From NCBI GenBank assembly GCA_037179385.1, contig CM074187.1:1-64000 (forward strand): DNA of 64,000 bases, in the 5' to 3' direction. Positions 52,766-63,499 of this stretch are shown piece by piece. A program made the position numbers and the translations under genes. A model generated the notes under the pieces. That model was given only the letters and a program-made list of their open reading frames with translations, was not told where the DNA came from and ran no database searches. Source of the stretch: Holothuria scabra (taxonomy: Eukaryota > Echinodermata > Holothuroidea > Aspidochirotida > Holothuriidae). Position 1 is the stretch's first letter, and each line of letters begins with the position of its first letter.

Positions 52766-53544
52766 GTGACCAAGTGTTATCTTTGCACCTTACGTGCCAG
52801 TACTTAACATGGAACAAGTTGGATGGGGTTTGAGGCCTAATTTTCTAACCAATTTGTTTTCTTCCAGCTGGTCACAGCTATTTTTGCTTGTTGCGGCACA
52901 CTCGTTTTCAATAAAATGCTGCGCACAAAGCAAAGGTTGTATCACTATTTTTAAAATAAATTAATGACATGAAAGATTGTCTAAACCTTACGTGAGGTCG
53001 TTAACATTTTAAACATTTTTTTCTCGTAGGCGTGATGATTTTTTGAGCGTCGTGACTGTGGTGTTTGAACATCGCGGTCCCCTTAATGTTTTTATTTGAA
53101 TGTTGACCGCCGAAATGATTCAAAGGCACGAAATCCCCGTCGTAGCATTTACCGCACATGACATGTTTAACAATTTCGGGATTGCATAAGTTCCCGGTCT
53201 ACGGTACGATTCCCCCGTTCATTTGTACCAAATCACAACATAGGCTGCTTCTACTGTAACCCTTCCAGCGCTAACACAGCAATTCTAGCAGGCTGTCTGT
53301 TCGTGAATTACTTTCATATTCTTTCAAAACGACTGGGAAAGAGTGAGCAAACCTATACAGATCGATATTCTGACTATTGTGCAAACACAATGAGGTTTAT
53401 CTGCGCAGAGGAACATTGGGGATTATTATACTCAGTGTCTGCGCGGCATTTTTGTATCTTCGTGATTCAACTTTGCTATTTGTTTCTGCCTTTCTCTGCT
53501 TTGCTCTGCGCGTAGACATGTCCAATTAAACGTGAGCTGTACTG

Positions 53545-53870
53545 TAATTATAGATTATTGGGTTATGCTTCCTAGTCACAGACATAACATTACACTTAGC
53601 CGGCTGGAATCTCATACCCCAAGTTTTGGCCCACTGGCCCAAGTTTATAATGTGCTTCTGTAACTCACTGCAGTCACTGGGATTATTGATGACCCTATAG
53701 CAAACACAGTCATCAGCAAACAACCTAACTTCAGAAGAAGCAGCACTAACAATATCATTAATATAAGACAAGAAAAGTACTGGACCAAGGACAGACCCTT
53801 GAGGAACACCGGAAAGGATGCACTGGTGCATGTACTGGTGCATGTAGGTCAAAAATTCTACACAGCAAAA
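53545..53870 (-). mobile_element. LINE relic A, reverse transcriptase core
   Basis: The minus-strand frame carries the diagnostic reverse-transcriptase motifs SGVPQGSVLGPVLFLSYIND and, about 20 residues later, FADDCVCY with the catalytic FADD box. It runs to KHNPIIYNY at the TA where the 5.26-kb element sits, and continues in frame at 48284. Upstream of SGVPQGS there is a short local duplication (TGGTGCATGTAC twice) and then the frame is lost, so the copy is 5'-truncated. Confidence 0.9.
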
Positions 53871-54249
53871 TTTTTACATGCACCAAAGAAACTGACATTT
53901 AAAAATAGCCCAGGCCTAAGCCTACGAGAAAATCACCTTTGACGTTAGGCCTTGGCAGGGTCTAAAAGCACATTGCATTTTTTCTATTTTGAGCGAAAAA
54001 CAAATGTGCAGATTTTTACTGACCCCTTTTCTTACGCACGTGGCATGTTCCACCAGCCCTGAATGCCTATATTTCCCCACATTGGAGATCGAGTAGCCTA
54101 GGCCTATACTACTTTTATGACGGGTCTTTATGTATTAACATACAGTAACAATATAACAGGTTGAAGGGCAAAGGAGGGCCAAGGCCCCATAAGATGCCCT
54201 GAAGTCCAAGCCCTAATCAAACGTCAACCCACCAAAGCTTGACAACAGC

Positions 54250-55030
54250 CCCAAACAATCAGATTCTACCACAGTCATGGAAAAACTTGTCAATGTTAAC
54301 CTTAAAGCAGTGAACTGACAGGGAGTTAACTACCCAATCTGGCAGACAATTCCACTCATTGACAACTCTATGGGAGAAACTTAACTTCCTAATGTCAAGC
54401 CTTGCAAAAGGCTTTTCCAGCATTTTACAATGCCCATGCACCAGAGAATTACTTTGAACCCTTAAATAACTACAAGTCAGAAGGGGATTCCTTTCACAAA
54501 GAAACTTGTAAACCTGGAGCATGTCCCCCCTAATCCTTCTCAGCTCCAAAGTGGTAAGCCCAAGATGTTTAAGCCTAGCATGATAAGGAAAATTTCTCAC
54601 CTCAGGTATAAGGCCAGTGGCTCTCCTCAGAACTTGCTCTAAAAGAAACTTGACCTTTTCAAAGGGGGCTCCAAGCCTGAGCTGCATAGTCAAGATGGGG
54701 TCTTACCAACTGCTGATACGAATTAAGTAAAATATCCTTACTAATTGATGAAATTCATCTTGATCAATCCAAGCACTCTATTAGCCTTTGCAGCAGTGGC
54801 TGAACACTGCCTTGATGACTTTAGATCCCCAGTAATTACAACACCCAGGACCAAAATGAAGGACCTTACGTACAGTACACTTATCCGCATTAAAAGACGT
54901 TTGCCAGGTCTGAGACCAAGAAAATAACCTATCCAGATCTTTCTGCAGCAGTAAGGCATCATCCAAAATGCTAATCTTCCTATTAAGCTTAGTATCATTA
55001 TTAATAATAATATTCCTCCTGCCTAATCCT
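54250..55030 (-). mobile_element. LINE relic B (CR1/L2-like reverse transcriptase), frameshifted
   Basis: A second, different non-LTR relic. The minus strand reads NNDTKLNRKISILDDALLLQ then KDLDRLFSWSQTWQTSFNAD (54990-54850), then in another frame GDLKSSRQCSATAAKANRVL, then SYQQLVRPHLDYAAQAWSP, and finally a 144-residue open stretch (54693-54259) ending with RRIRGDMLQVYKFL...HRVVNEWNCLPDWVVNSLSV. These are the palm-to-thumb and C-terminal regions of CR1/L2-clade elements. The aspartates of the catalytic box are degraded and several frameshifts are present. It lies antisense in intron 1. Confidence 0.88.
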
Positions 55031-55620
55031 TAACACTGGAACTTGGAAAAGACTAAAAGCAAAACATTCCAGTGTCCATATTGTAATTTTTTGAAATGCA
55101 AGAGCATTTCAAAGGGGCTATCCATGCAGATCCTTATTCCTGGGATATTTTTCTTTTTGTTTTGTTTTTTTATTTTTGTTTGTTATAATTTGGAGAGTAT
55201 TGAAATTAAAGCACTTAAAAAGGGCAAAAGCAGTTGTCTGAAAGTTATTTTGTTCAAGACAAAAGCTACGAAAAACCAATTTTCTTCTTATTTCTCTCTC
55301 AAGCGTCTTTCGTGAATGATATTTCAGGACTTAAATAAAGGCTAACCAAGCAGTTATTTCACAGTAGAGGAGTTATTTTAATATTGTAACATAATTCACA
55401 AAAGCCATATGAACCAGCATACTGTCCTGTAGTTTACCACACCATTGGTGACTGCATTTGTCCTTCAAGCTGTCATATCTGAACATGCACACAAGCAATT
55501 AGGCTAGTACATGGCTATTTTAGCTTACATTTCAGTATGTACTGTGTTATTCCTTTTTTTAATTTTTTTTTTCTTTTTTAATTTTTTTCAGTCACTAAAT
55601 CTCATATTTTTTTCTCCTAG
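55031..55620. other. Intron 1 3' end, no other feature
   Basis: AT-rich intronic sequence with no recognised repeat or gene. It ends in a long T-rich tract (about 55550-55618) and the TAG acceptor of exon 2. Confidence 0.6.
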
Positions 55621-55749
55621 ATCTATTGCAGAGTAAGATGTAATGTGATAACTGTTGGAGAAATAGACACAGTGAAGCAAGAGTTCGAGGCAGAAGTGTA
55701 CCTTAGCCTTAGATGGAAGGAGGAAACCTTCAAGGGGAAGAAAAGAGAG
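55621..55749 (+). CDS. Ligand-gated ion channel exon 2 (extracellular beta1-beta2)
   Basis: A T-rich tract and TTCTCCTAG acceptor precede this 43-codon exon, which ends at GAG|GTACAGTAA. The peptide starts IYCRVRCNVITVGEIDTVKQ and continues EFEAEVYLSLRW. This is the N-terminal beta-strand signature of the pentameric (Cys-loop superfamily) ligand-gated ion channels: V-x-V...I..ID.V.Q.F.A.VYL..RW. In that family the segment builds the subunit-interface face of the extracellular ligand-binding domain. Both splice sites are phase 0, in line with exons 1 and 3. The poly-T and poly-A around the acceptor make small length errors possible but do not affect the frame. The ligand cannot be inferred from this piece. 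Confidence 0.88.
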
Positions 55750-56123
55750 GTACAGTAACTGACCAACCTGCATTAGTAGGAGTGAAAAATAAATGTATGT
55801 TACATACCTGTATGTACAGTGGCTTAATCTAATGCAACTCATTCCCCTAAATAGGTTGTTGTTCCCCATTTGTCCTGCTTCCCCACATAAAGTTAGAATT
55901 TAGAGAGAAATTTAAATGTAATAAGTGTGATATATGCTAAGATATGATACGGGTTACAAAAGTATGACATGCTGGGGAAAAACTTGAAAATCCCTTAACA
56001 CTTTTGAATATTATTTTACATCATAAATGAAGTCCAAATTAAAACTAAGGTAGTTGAAGGATAGCAAAGTATCAGGAAGTTGACATGTGGGGCCAAAATA
56101 AACTATGTGACAGTTAACGTAGG

Positions 56124-57125
56124 CAGTGGCGTCGCCAGGGGGGGGCATGTGCCCCCCCCCCCAAAAAAAATCATGTGCCCCCCCCACTGACATTTGAGAT
56201 TTTCCAAAAAAATACGTCTTCTGTAGTCAGAATGCGACTATGATTTTTTTAGGATTCGATTCCTCTGTTGAAAAGAAAAGGCAGTAAGTTTTCATGTTTT
56301 CCAAATGAAAATATCACAAAAAACCTTGGAAATGCCATTTCCGGCTGTCTAAGGGGTTGCATTTTTTCAAAATTTTCTTCACACTTCCAACTACATCAAT
56401 TGAAGGTGGCACACAGCTCAGGTAACCCTTCAAGCAGGATAAGGCCTACATTTTTCCTTCAAAGGATCACATCTAATTGCCCATCAACTGCCTTTTCTTT
56501 CTCTTTCTAGTGCAGCTCACCGCCCTCAAAATGTCAGCCAGATCCACTCTTGAGAGTAGTTTCACTAACATTAGTGTTGTTACCAAAAATAAAATTTTAC
56601 TCGAAATTGCCCTGTATAAGTAATTTTTACACCAGTGTAAAGACAACCCTTAAAAACAACTTTAAAACCTTACAAACGCGCTAAAACCCAGGAGCTTCCA
56701 GGAGCTTGGCCCCTGGACCCCCACTAAGACTCACATTGAAGTGCCCATCACCTTCTTTCTTTAAGGATCATCTACCCCTTTTTCAAAATGTCAGCCGGGT
56801 CCACTCTTGGTAGTTGAATCAGTGGTTTTTTATCGCAAGTCTTACTTGAAGCTACCCTGGAGGTTATTTTTAGACCAGTGTAAAGTCAATAAAATTACCG
56901 TTAAATAACGTCTTTAATACCTCACAAACACGGTAAAACCCAGGAACTTCCGGGGGCTTCACCTCGCCTCACCAGGGGCCCTAAGGTGGGCCCCTGGACC
57001 CCACCCGTTAAGCCTTGGGCTTCGCGCTCGGTGGTACTCCCGCGCCATGAGTGGAGTTTAGCATTGTCCCCCATAAAATCGCTGTGCCCCCCCCCCCCAG
57101 AATGAAAAGTCTGGTGATGCCACTG
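56124..57125. mobile_element. 1.0-kb non-autonomous hAT-like transposon
   Basis: Terminal inverted repeats CAGTGGCGTCGCCAG (56124-56138) and CTGGTGATGCCACTG (57111-57125) match at 13 of 15 positions. They are flanked by a perfect 8-bp target duplication AACGTAGG (56116-56123 and 57126-57133). An 8-bp duplication with CAGTGGCG-type ends is characteristic of hAT elements. Long C/G runs lie just inside both ends. The interior has phrases common in such elements (GCCCCTGGACCCC, GGGGGCTTC), but no transposase frame. It sits in intron 2. Confidence 0.93.
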
Positions 57126-57133
57126 AACGTAGG

Positions 57134-58660
57134 TAACTTGGTGTCCAAACTTGTTTATAATGGATTCATGATTCTTTCTTGGTCATAACTGAGTGAAGGA
57201 TGTGAATTTTAACTTTTCAGAAAATACCTGTTTATGAGGAAAGTAAATACTGTATGTTCATTTAAGATCACTTTTTCTAAGGAATAATACGGATAGTTTC
57301 TTTGGACACCGTTACATACGTTTAAAACATAGTTGCAAATAAAGATAAAATGCTGTTCCTATAGCACAAGAAGGGAATTTGATGTTTTTTTTTATATTTG
57401 ATTTGTTTCAATTTTGTTAACAAAATGTCTACTGGATGAAACATATCAACGCAATGAGGACAGGCAAGTTTTACTAGAAGTTTCCAATGGGTTCACTCAA
57501 TGATGTTTAATGGATGTAACAGTGTCTAACGTAGACACCAAACATTGATTGCTACCTGTGTCATCAGATTTTGAAGATTTTGGTAATCCCCATAGTTTAT
57601 CATCACTACCTACTGGATCCTTACCTTGTCCTGTAAAATCATTATTTCATGCTATTGGAGAGTGACAAAATGGTCACCTGCAATCAGTGTTTGACGGATG
57701 TAACAGAGTGGAAACCAAACAGAAAACACTATTTGTGAGCCGATAATTATGCTCTTTTGGCTTCAATAAGCTCAAAAATTATCATTATCAAATATATATG
57801 GGTCACACTGTTCACAGTGCACCAGGTTTATACTTAATGTGTCACTTTGAAGAAAATTCCCCCCATTTAACGGATGTAACCCAGTGGACACCAAGGGTTA
57901 CATCCGTTAAATGAACTAGTATTGATCATTTTTTTTTAGTCAAATATATTCTTAAATTGTGTGAGTATATTTGGAGGAGTACTCTTTTCTGAGAACACAC
58001 CAATACTGTATTAAGATAGGCAAAAATGTGAGTTGTCTGCAACACTCATTTTTGTCACATTTTTGGTGTCCTAAATAACATACACTTTTGGCAAAAAACT
58101 GTAAGTACTTTGCATGTACAAATTGTGTGGTCAAATAATTATCCCTGTTATGTATTATAATACTATGAAACAGAATGAATAGGGAAATTGATATGAATGA
58201 TTGTCCCTTTAAAAAATACAGCAGTGTATAGTTTATTCACAACTATGCTCCCCAGTATCATACCTGTACATATAAGGCATAACAATGCCAGATTTATACT
58301 TAGTACAGTACCACTACTGGCAGAGAAGTAAGAGTTCAAGAAATGTCCTGATTTCAGGAAATTGGGAGTCCTGAAAAATTTTCCATCTTGCTAGACTAAT
58401 TCAAAAGGTTTTGCAGTGGTCACCATGTCTGGAATGACCAAGAGTGGGGAGAGTTAGTTGGTTGTTTGGGATCTATTTACTGTACATGAATATTGTTTTT
58501 CTTCATGAACAAAGTGTATGTAGCACCTTACCCTCCACCTCTCATGAAGTTTCTCAAAGGGAAACTTATCTCACAAGCGCTGTACCAGCATATAAGATCA
58601 AGAGAATGTGTGTCATGATACAGTGGCTGTTGATGTTCTTTTTTATTTCCATTATCCAAG
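57134..58660. other. Intron 2 3' part with dispersed GTGTCC / GTTACATCC motifs
   Basis: Several copies of GGATGTAAC followed by AGTG..CACCAA, or the reverse form, occur near 57138, 57308, 57513, 57692, 57872 and 58064. The motif recurs in the TTAA element further right. This may be an old transposon copy. No coding exon is recognised. Confidence 0.5.
57864..57913. repeat. Perfect 19-bp inverted repeat (hairpin)
   Basis: CATTTAACGGATGTAACCC (57864-57882) and its exact reverse complement (57895-57913) flank a 12-nt loop, AGTGGACACCAA. The arms use the same GGATGTAAC motif scattered through the surrounding 1.5 kb. It is intronic and would fold stably in RNA. Confidence 0.85.
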
Positions 58661-58861
58661 GATATTGATTGGAATGAATGTTGGGATCCTCGTGTCTATT
58701 TCTTCAATGCTGTCACAATTGATAAGTTGGAGTGCAAACACAATATTGTGCCCAATGACGATGATTCCATTGATGGAGTCCCAGATGCCCAACTGTCCAT
58801 CCGCATGAAGGCTACTTTCAAGACTGCTATGCAACTGCACAGTTTTCCATTTGACCATCAG
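58661..58861 (+). CDS. Ligand-gated ion channel exon 3 (loop A to FPFD motif)
   Basis: 67 codons between acceptor TATCCAAG|GATATTGATT and donor CATCAG|GTATGGG, both phase 0. The peptide begins DIDWNECWDPRVYFFNAVTI, containing the W-x-P...N (loop A side) motif of the extracellular domain. It ends ATFKTAMQLHSFPFDHQ, the invariant L-x-x-FP-x-D-x-Q core of the signature loop. In classical Cys-loop receptors the residue seven before F is cysteine; here it is threonine, so this looks like a Cys-lacking relative (pro-loop type, as in prokaryotic channels and some marine invertebrate paralogues). The remaining ligand-binding strands and the four membrane helices must lie beyond 64000. The family call is strong; the subfamily is uncertain. 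Confidence 0.93.
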
Positions 58862-60009
58862 GTATGGGTCTCATGAAACAGTTGTGTGACAAGTTGTTTA
58901 ATTGAGTGGTTCAACCCTTTTTGGTTTCGATGAAAAGAGAAACCTATGCATTCATGATGTATGTGGGTCTTTATTTTAATTAGGGTACCAATGGTAAAAT
59001 ATGCTGTTAAGGGCAACTGTCTCCCTATTTTAATCCACATTGTATTTGCTATGCTTTCATTTTGTCCTCACTATTGATGCAAGTGCATACTCTCCAAAAA
59101 ATAAATATCATTGAAGTTAATCCTCCCAGTTTTGATGAAAAAGTGCCTAAAATCAGCAATTTTGAGGGCAAAAAGTGTGACATTTAGACTACCATAGCAG
59201 GAGTTACATTTTCCCTTATTTTTACACTAAATCTTTCTCATTTTAGTGGTTAATTGAAGCCTGTGCATTGTTGAATGAAGATTTGGGCAAAAGACCATTG
59301 TACAGAAAGAAAAACATTCATGTAGCCATATTTTTCATTTTGACAGGCCACTTTGGTGTTCCTGAAATATGTTACAGTGTGAACATTCGAAGTTAAAATA
59401 CCACTACTTCCTACATTTGATATGTTGTCATTTTTAGCTGAAATATACTTTTTAACATGGCTTTTAACTCACAGGCAATTAAGCTGTGCCAACTTGTTTA
59501 TGATTTGAAATATCATAAAATATTATTTTAGTGTTCCCCCAATCTCAGTTACACGTGGAACGCATTGTTTGTACCACAGAATTGAGATGAAACCCTTGAC
59601 TAAGTAATCATAAGAGGTTTCAGCTTCAAATTGCTAAGATTAACTAAATGAAACACATTTATGATATTAAACAAATCAATATGTAGTCTAAGTGGGATAA
59701 ACCTATTTTTGGTGTTCATGTTACATGTGGAACTTAAAATTTCCAATGAATGTGGCTGTTTTGAGGTTAAACGTAACCTGAGCATTCATAAAGAACAACT
59801 TGTACAACATCATTTAGGCCTAAGCCTACAATGAACTTAGGAAATATAGCAATTCCACCAATGGTTTGATATCATAAATGATGGAACATGAATTTAGGAC
59901 TCTTAAATGTCATGTCACAGTCTGGTACCCTAATTCAAATAAAGATCCATGTGTATGTGCATTGTGTGTGTGTATGCATGTATGTATGTGTGTGTTTGTG
60001 ACACTTTGC
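58862..60009. other. Intron 3 5' part with a TG-rich microsatellite
   Basis: AT-rich intronic sequence. A (TG)n/(TATG)n microsatellite lies at about 59947-60000. GGTGTTC...GTTACA motifs similar to those of intron 2 occur near 59350, 59530 and 59710. No exon or RNA gene seen. Confidence 0.6.
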
Positions 60010-60960
60010 TTGTTTACATGATATCTTGAGAAGGGAAGATCTGACAGTTCTCAAACTTGGTACACAGTTACCCCATACTGAGAGAAAGAACCCTATGTAT
60101 TTTGGTTGAGGTCAAAGGTCATCTGGGGTCACAGGGGGTCAAAAACCGAAATCCTTGTTTACACAATATCTCAAGATAGGAAACTTGGATTAATTCCAAA
60201 CTTGATATGTTGATGTGTTATGATGTAAGGAAGAACCCTATTGATTTTGGTGGAGGTCAAAGGTCATTTGGGGTCACATCGGGTCAAAACCCGAAATCCT
60301 TGTTTACACTATATCTCAAGGTAGGAAACTTGGATTCATTTCAAACTTGATATGTTGATGCATTATGAAGTGAGGAAGGACCCTATTGATTTTGGTGAGG
60401 GTCAAAGGCCATTTGGGGTCACATGGGGTGAAACCCCAGAATCCTTGTTTACATGATACATCATGGTAGGAAACTTGGATTCATATCAAACTTGCTACGG
60501 TATGTTGATGCTTTATGATTTGAGGAAGAACCCTATTGTTTTTGGTGGAGGTCAAAGGTCATTTGGGGTCACATTGGGACAAATCCTGAAAAACTTTTTG
60601 ACACAATATCTCAAGATAGGAAACTTGGATTAATTTCAAACTTGATATGTATTTGCACTATGATGAAAGGAAGAACCCTATTGATTTTGGTGGAGGTCAA
60701 AAGTCATTTGGGGTCATGTGGGGTCAAACCCTGAAATCCTTGTATACACGATGTCTCAAGATAGGAAACTTGGATTAATTTCAAGTTTGATATGTTGATG
60801 CATTATGATGTAAGGAAGAAACCTTTTGATTTTGGTAGAGGTCAAAGTTCATTTGGGGTCATAGGGTGTCAAACTCAGAAAACCTTGTTTACACTATATC
60901 TCAAGATAGGAAACTTGGTTTCATTTTAAATTTGATATTTTGATGCGTTATGATGTAAGC
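60010..60960. repeat. 145-bp tandem repeat with AGGTCA direct repeats, six copies
   Basis: The phrase GAAGAACCCTATTGATTTTG followed by GTGGAGGTCAAAGGTCATTT recurs at 145-150-bp spacing (GTCAAAGG at 60111, 60256, 60401, 60551, 60696 and 60841). A weak seventh copy is near 61068. Other landmarks are TCTCAAGATAGGAAACTTGG and TTTCAAACTTGATATG. Three copies contain exact AGGTCAAAGGTCA. It lies in intron 3. Confidence 0.92.
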
Positions 60961-62273
60961 AGCTTGTTTGCAGAATACCTTAAGGCACAGTATGAAATTT
61001 GGCTTTTTGAATGTAGAAATGTTTTGGTTAAAAGAAAAACCAGTTACTAACAGGTGCAGTCAAAGGTCCCTTTGGGTCACCAGTTGTTACAAGAAATGTA
61101 GCATTTCATTGAAAAGAGCATGTATGTATCATTGAAACCTCAATGCATTTTTGCATTCTGGTTCAGTGATAGTTCTAATGTTGCAATGTCATTACCATAG
61201 GTTTTAGATAGGGCTGTCAATTTTCAATTAATGAGTTCATAGATTAATGGCACATTTTTTTGATTAATTGACAGTTTACCAAAAAGTGTTTCCATACAAG
61301 AATTCTCTGCAAACTGCACAATTGTTCAGTGTAACAATTAGCAGCCAGGCTAACACAAATACTAGGCCAACAGGTATGGTAAATTCAAACTCCGGACTAC
61401 ACATTGAAATTACAGTTATGTAGACACAGTTTGGAACAATCTTGTTTTGTAACATTTGTTCAGAATATTTACAGTATCAATCTTAGCAGCACTACAGTAC
61501 AACCATCATTTTACGGTAAAACTGGAAGCAAACAAGGCAGAGCTCTCCTGCTCCTTTACTGCACACTGTTAAGCTTAGATATAAACTATTACATAATGGA
61601 CTGTCGGTTAATTGCAACGATTTTCTGTCTAGTTCATAACTCTCTCTTTCTAGACCCAGACATTTTTCCTACTGATCATTAGACAGCTTTGTGCTACAGT
61701 AAATTACCACAATGATGTTTTTCAATCTCCCTCTGTTTTTCTTGTAACTCTTCAGAAAAATATCCATAATATACAACTGGCCTTTCTCTTTTTCTATGAT
61801 ATTAAAAGTGTACTATCCCCAAGCCTACTGTACTGTACTTGACTTGTTTTCTGGACGGAGCTCACCCCACACGTACAGTATGTCCACGTACTGTACTGTA
61901 TGTAGGAAACACACAAGGTATGGTACAGGGCAGAAACATTTCGAATCAAGTTATAGACTGGCGATTTTTTGTACGCCAGTATGAACGTACATGTACATTT
62001 AGAATATTGGATATAGATACAGTTATGTAGTACACAGTTGCATCACACATCCTAATGTTTTTTGGGTGTGTACTGTATGGCCTATGCTGCACACAGGTTT
62101 CTCCATCTTTTATGCACATGAATGTCACTGTATGCACAAGGTTTGAACGTAAATCTGTGACCAATGCACTGCTGCAGCTACCAGAAATTGAGTGGATTTC
62201 TGTATTTTTAATGATTATTTTTCAGTCTGAAAATGAGGTTATCACTTGGAGATACTGTACCCACTCCACTTGA
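60961..62273. other. Intron 3 middle part, no gene seen
   Basis: AT-rich sequence with GTACTGTACTG-rich patches near 61828-61905. TAGGGCTGTCAATTTTCAAT at 61209 may be the left end of an old hAT copy, but its partner is weak. Short open frames here have no recognised domain. Confidence 0.5.
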
Positions 62274-62277
62274 TTAA

Positions 62278-63495
62278 GGGTCATTCCACGAGGTTGGGGC
62301 ACTTTGCATATATACACAGTACCTGGGAGAGATCACTTATTAAATTTGATCAGGAATACAGCATCAATTTAAGGGTGGTATGAAATGAATTGCAGTAACT
62401 GTTTGTTTTGTTGTATAATAGTACAATTGACACACTCCCATGAATTTTTAAGTTTTTCCCAATCTTTTGGTGGTGTCTCTTGAAAAATTGGTAAAAAATG
62501 TGTGACCTAAAAAGTTGCACAGATTAGGTTCTTCCCATTCCTTTGACAAATGAAATTTTATTGTCTCTCATGCAAGCATTTGCAGAACACAGGTGACATA
62601 ACAACTTGCTGTTAGTAGACAATGACAGGGAACCTGCCTTTCTTTAAAGTGTTGGAATCAAATTTGTCATACCCATGTAACACGTGGTGTCCACCTTCCA
62701 TAGGTATGTTACGTGGGTATTTTTTAGGTCACATGATTTCCCACTGAAATGCCCTCACCACCAAACTCATTCCAATAGTTAAAGAACAGCAAGTTACTAC
62801 TGTAAGCAAATAATCAAAGCTGTAGAGTCAAGCCATGTATTTAAAAAATATCTATTACTGATGGAATTTTCATATGGTGTCCACATGTCAGATGTTACGT
62901 TGGTATAACAAAAATCCCAGATTTAATGCATTTCCTACATACTTCACACAAAGAATATAAATATGTGTATTAATAATTGCCACAGTCATATCAATGGATA
63001 TTTAGTAATAATTTGAAGCACACAAATTGTGTAAGAGGCAAGTATGTTCATGGTGTCCACATGTTACATGGGTACAGTTCTGTTACATGGGTACTACTTA
63101 TTTTTCCACAAAAAAAATCATTTGGTGTCCTAATTCTGTTGTTTTGGGGGGGGAATATACACAGAAGTAATAGTTTAAGAATTTTCTAATTCTGATCACA
63201 TTGCCAAGGTAGATTATGACTAGTGCAGGCCAACCTGTTTGTAGTTGGGGTCCATAGGACACATGTGGTGTCTTCGTTACATAGGTAATATTAGCACAGT
63301 ATAACATATGAGGAAAAAATGAAATCAACATTGATGTCATTGTGTAATATCTATTTGTTGTAGTAAGACATTCTCCATTGTTAATTTATGTTTAGATGGA
63401 TAATTAAGAAAAAAACAATGGTTTGCACCAAGTACATTGTATTCATAATTTGACACAAAAGTCACACTTTGTGCCCCAACCTCGTGGAATGACCC
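62278..63495. mobile_element. 1.2-kb TIR element at TTAA (piggyBac/Kolobok-like), non-autonomous
   Basis: Perfect terminal inverted repeats of 25 bp start GGGTCATTCCACGAGGTTGG at 62278; the reverse complement ends at 63495. They are flanked by TTAA at 62274-62277 and 63496-63499. TTAA duplication is used by the piggyBac and Kolobok superfamilies, which I cannot separate here. The interior has at least four diverged copies of GGTGTCCACATGTTACATGG (near 62689, 62876, 63050 and 63262) but no transposase. It is in intron 3. Confidence 0.88.
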
Positions 63496-63499
63496 TTAA

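Larger units (their letters stand above)
48285..53544. mobile_element. 5.26-kb TIR DNA transposon inserted in LINE relic A
   Basis: Perfect 13-bp terminal inverted repeats: CAGTACAGCTCAC at 48285-48297 and GTGAGCTGTACTG at 53532-53544, flanked by TA at 48283-48284 and 53545-53546. Removing the element and one TA rejoins the LINE frame on the minus strand (NPIIYNY then TLNGANL), so the borders are exact. TA target and CAGT termini fit the Tc1/mariner-pogo group. No transposase is visible and 5.26 kb is long for that group, so it is non-autonomous, or decayed with nested inserts. An 18-bp direct repeat, TATACTCAGTGTCTGCGC, lies near both ends (48384-48401 and 53427-53444). The 160-aa frame at 48638-49120 matches nothing I know. 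Confidence 0.88.

Noticed and set aside
59947..60000. TG/TATG microsatellite as a Z-DNA or regulatory element
   Set aside because: Short interrupted microsatellites are common in introns; nothing here points to function.
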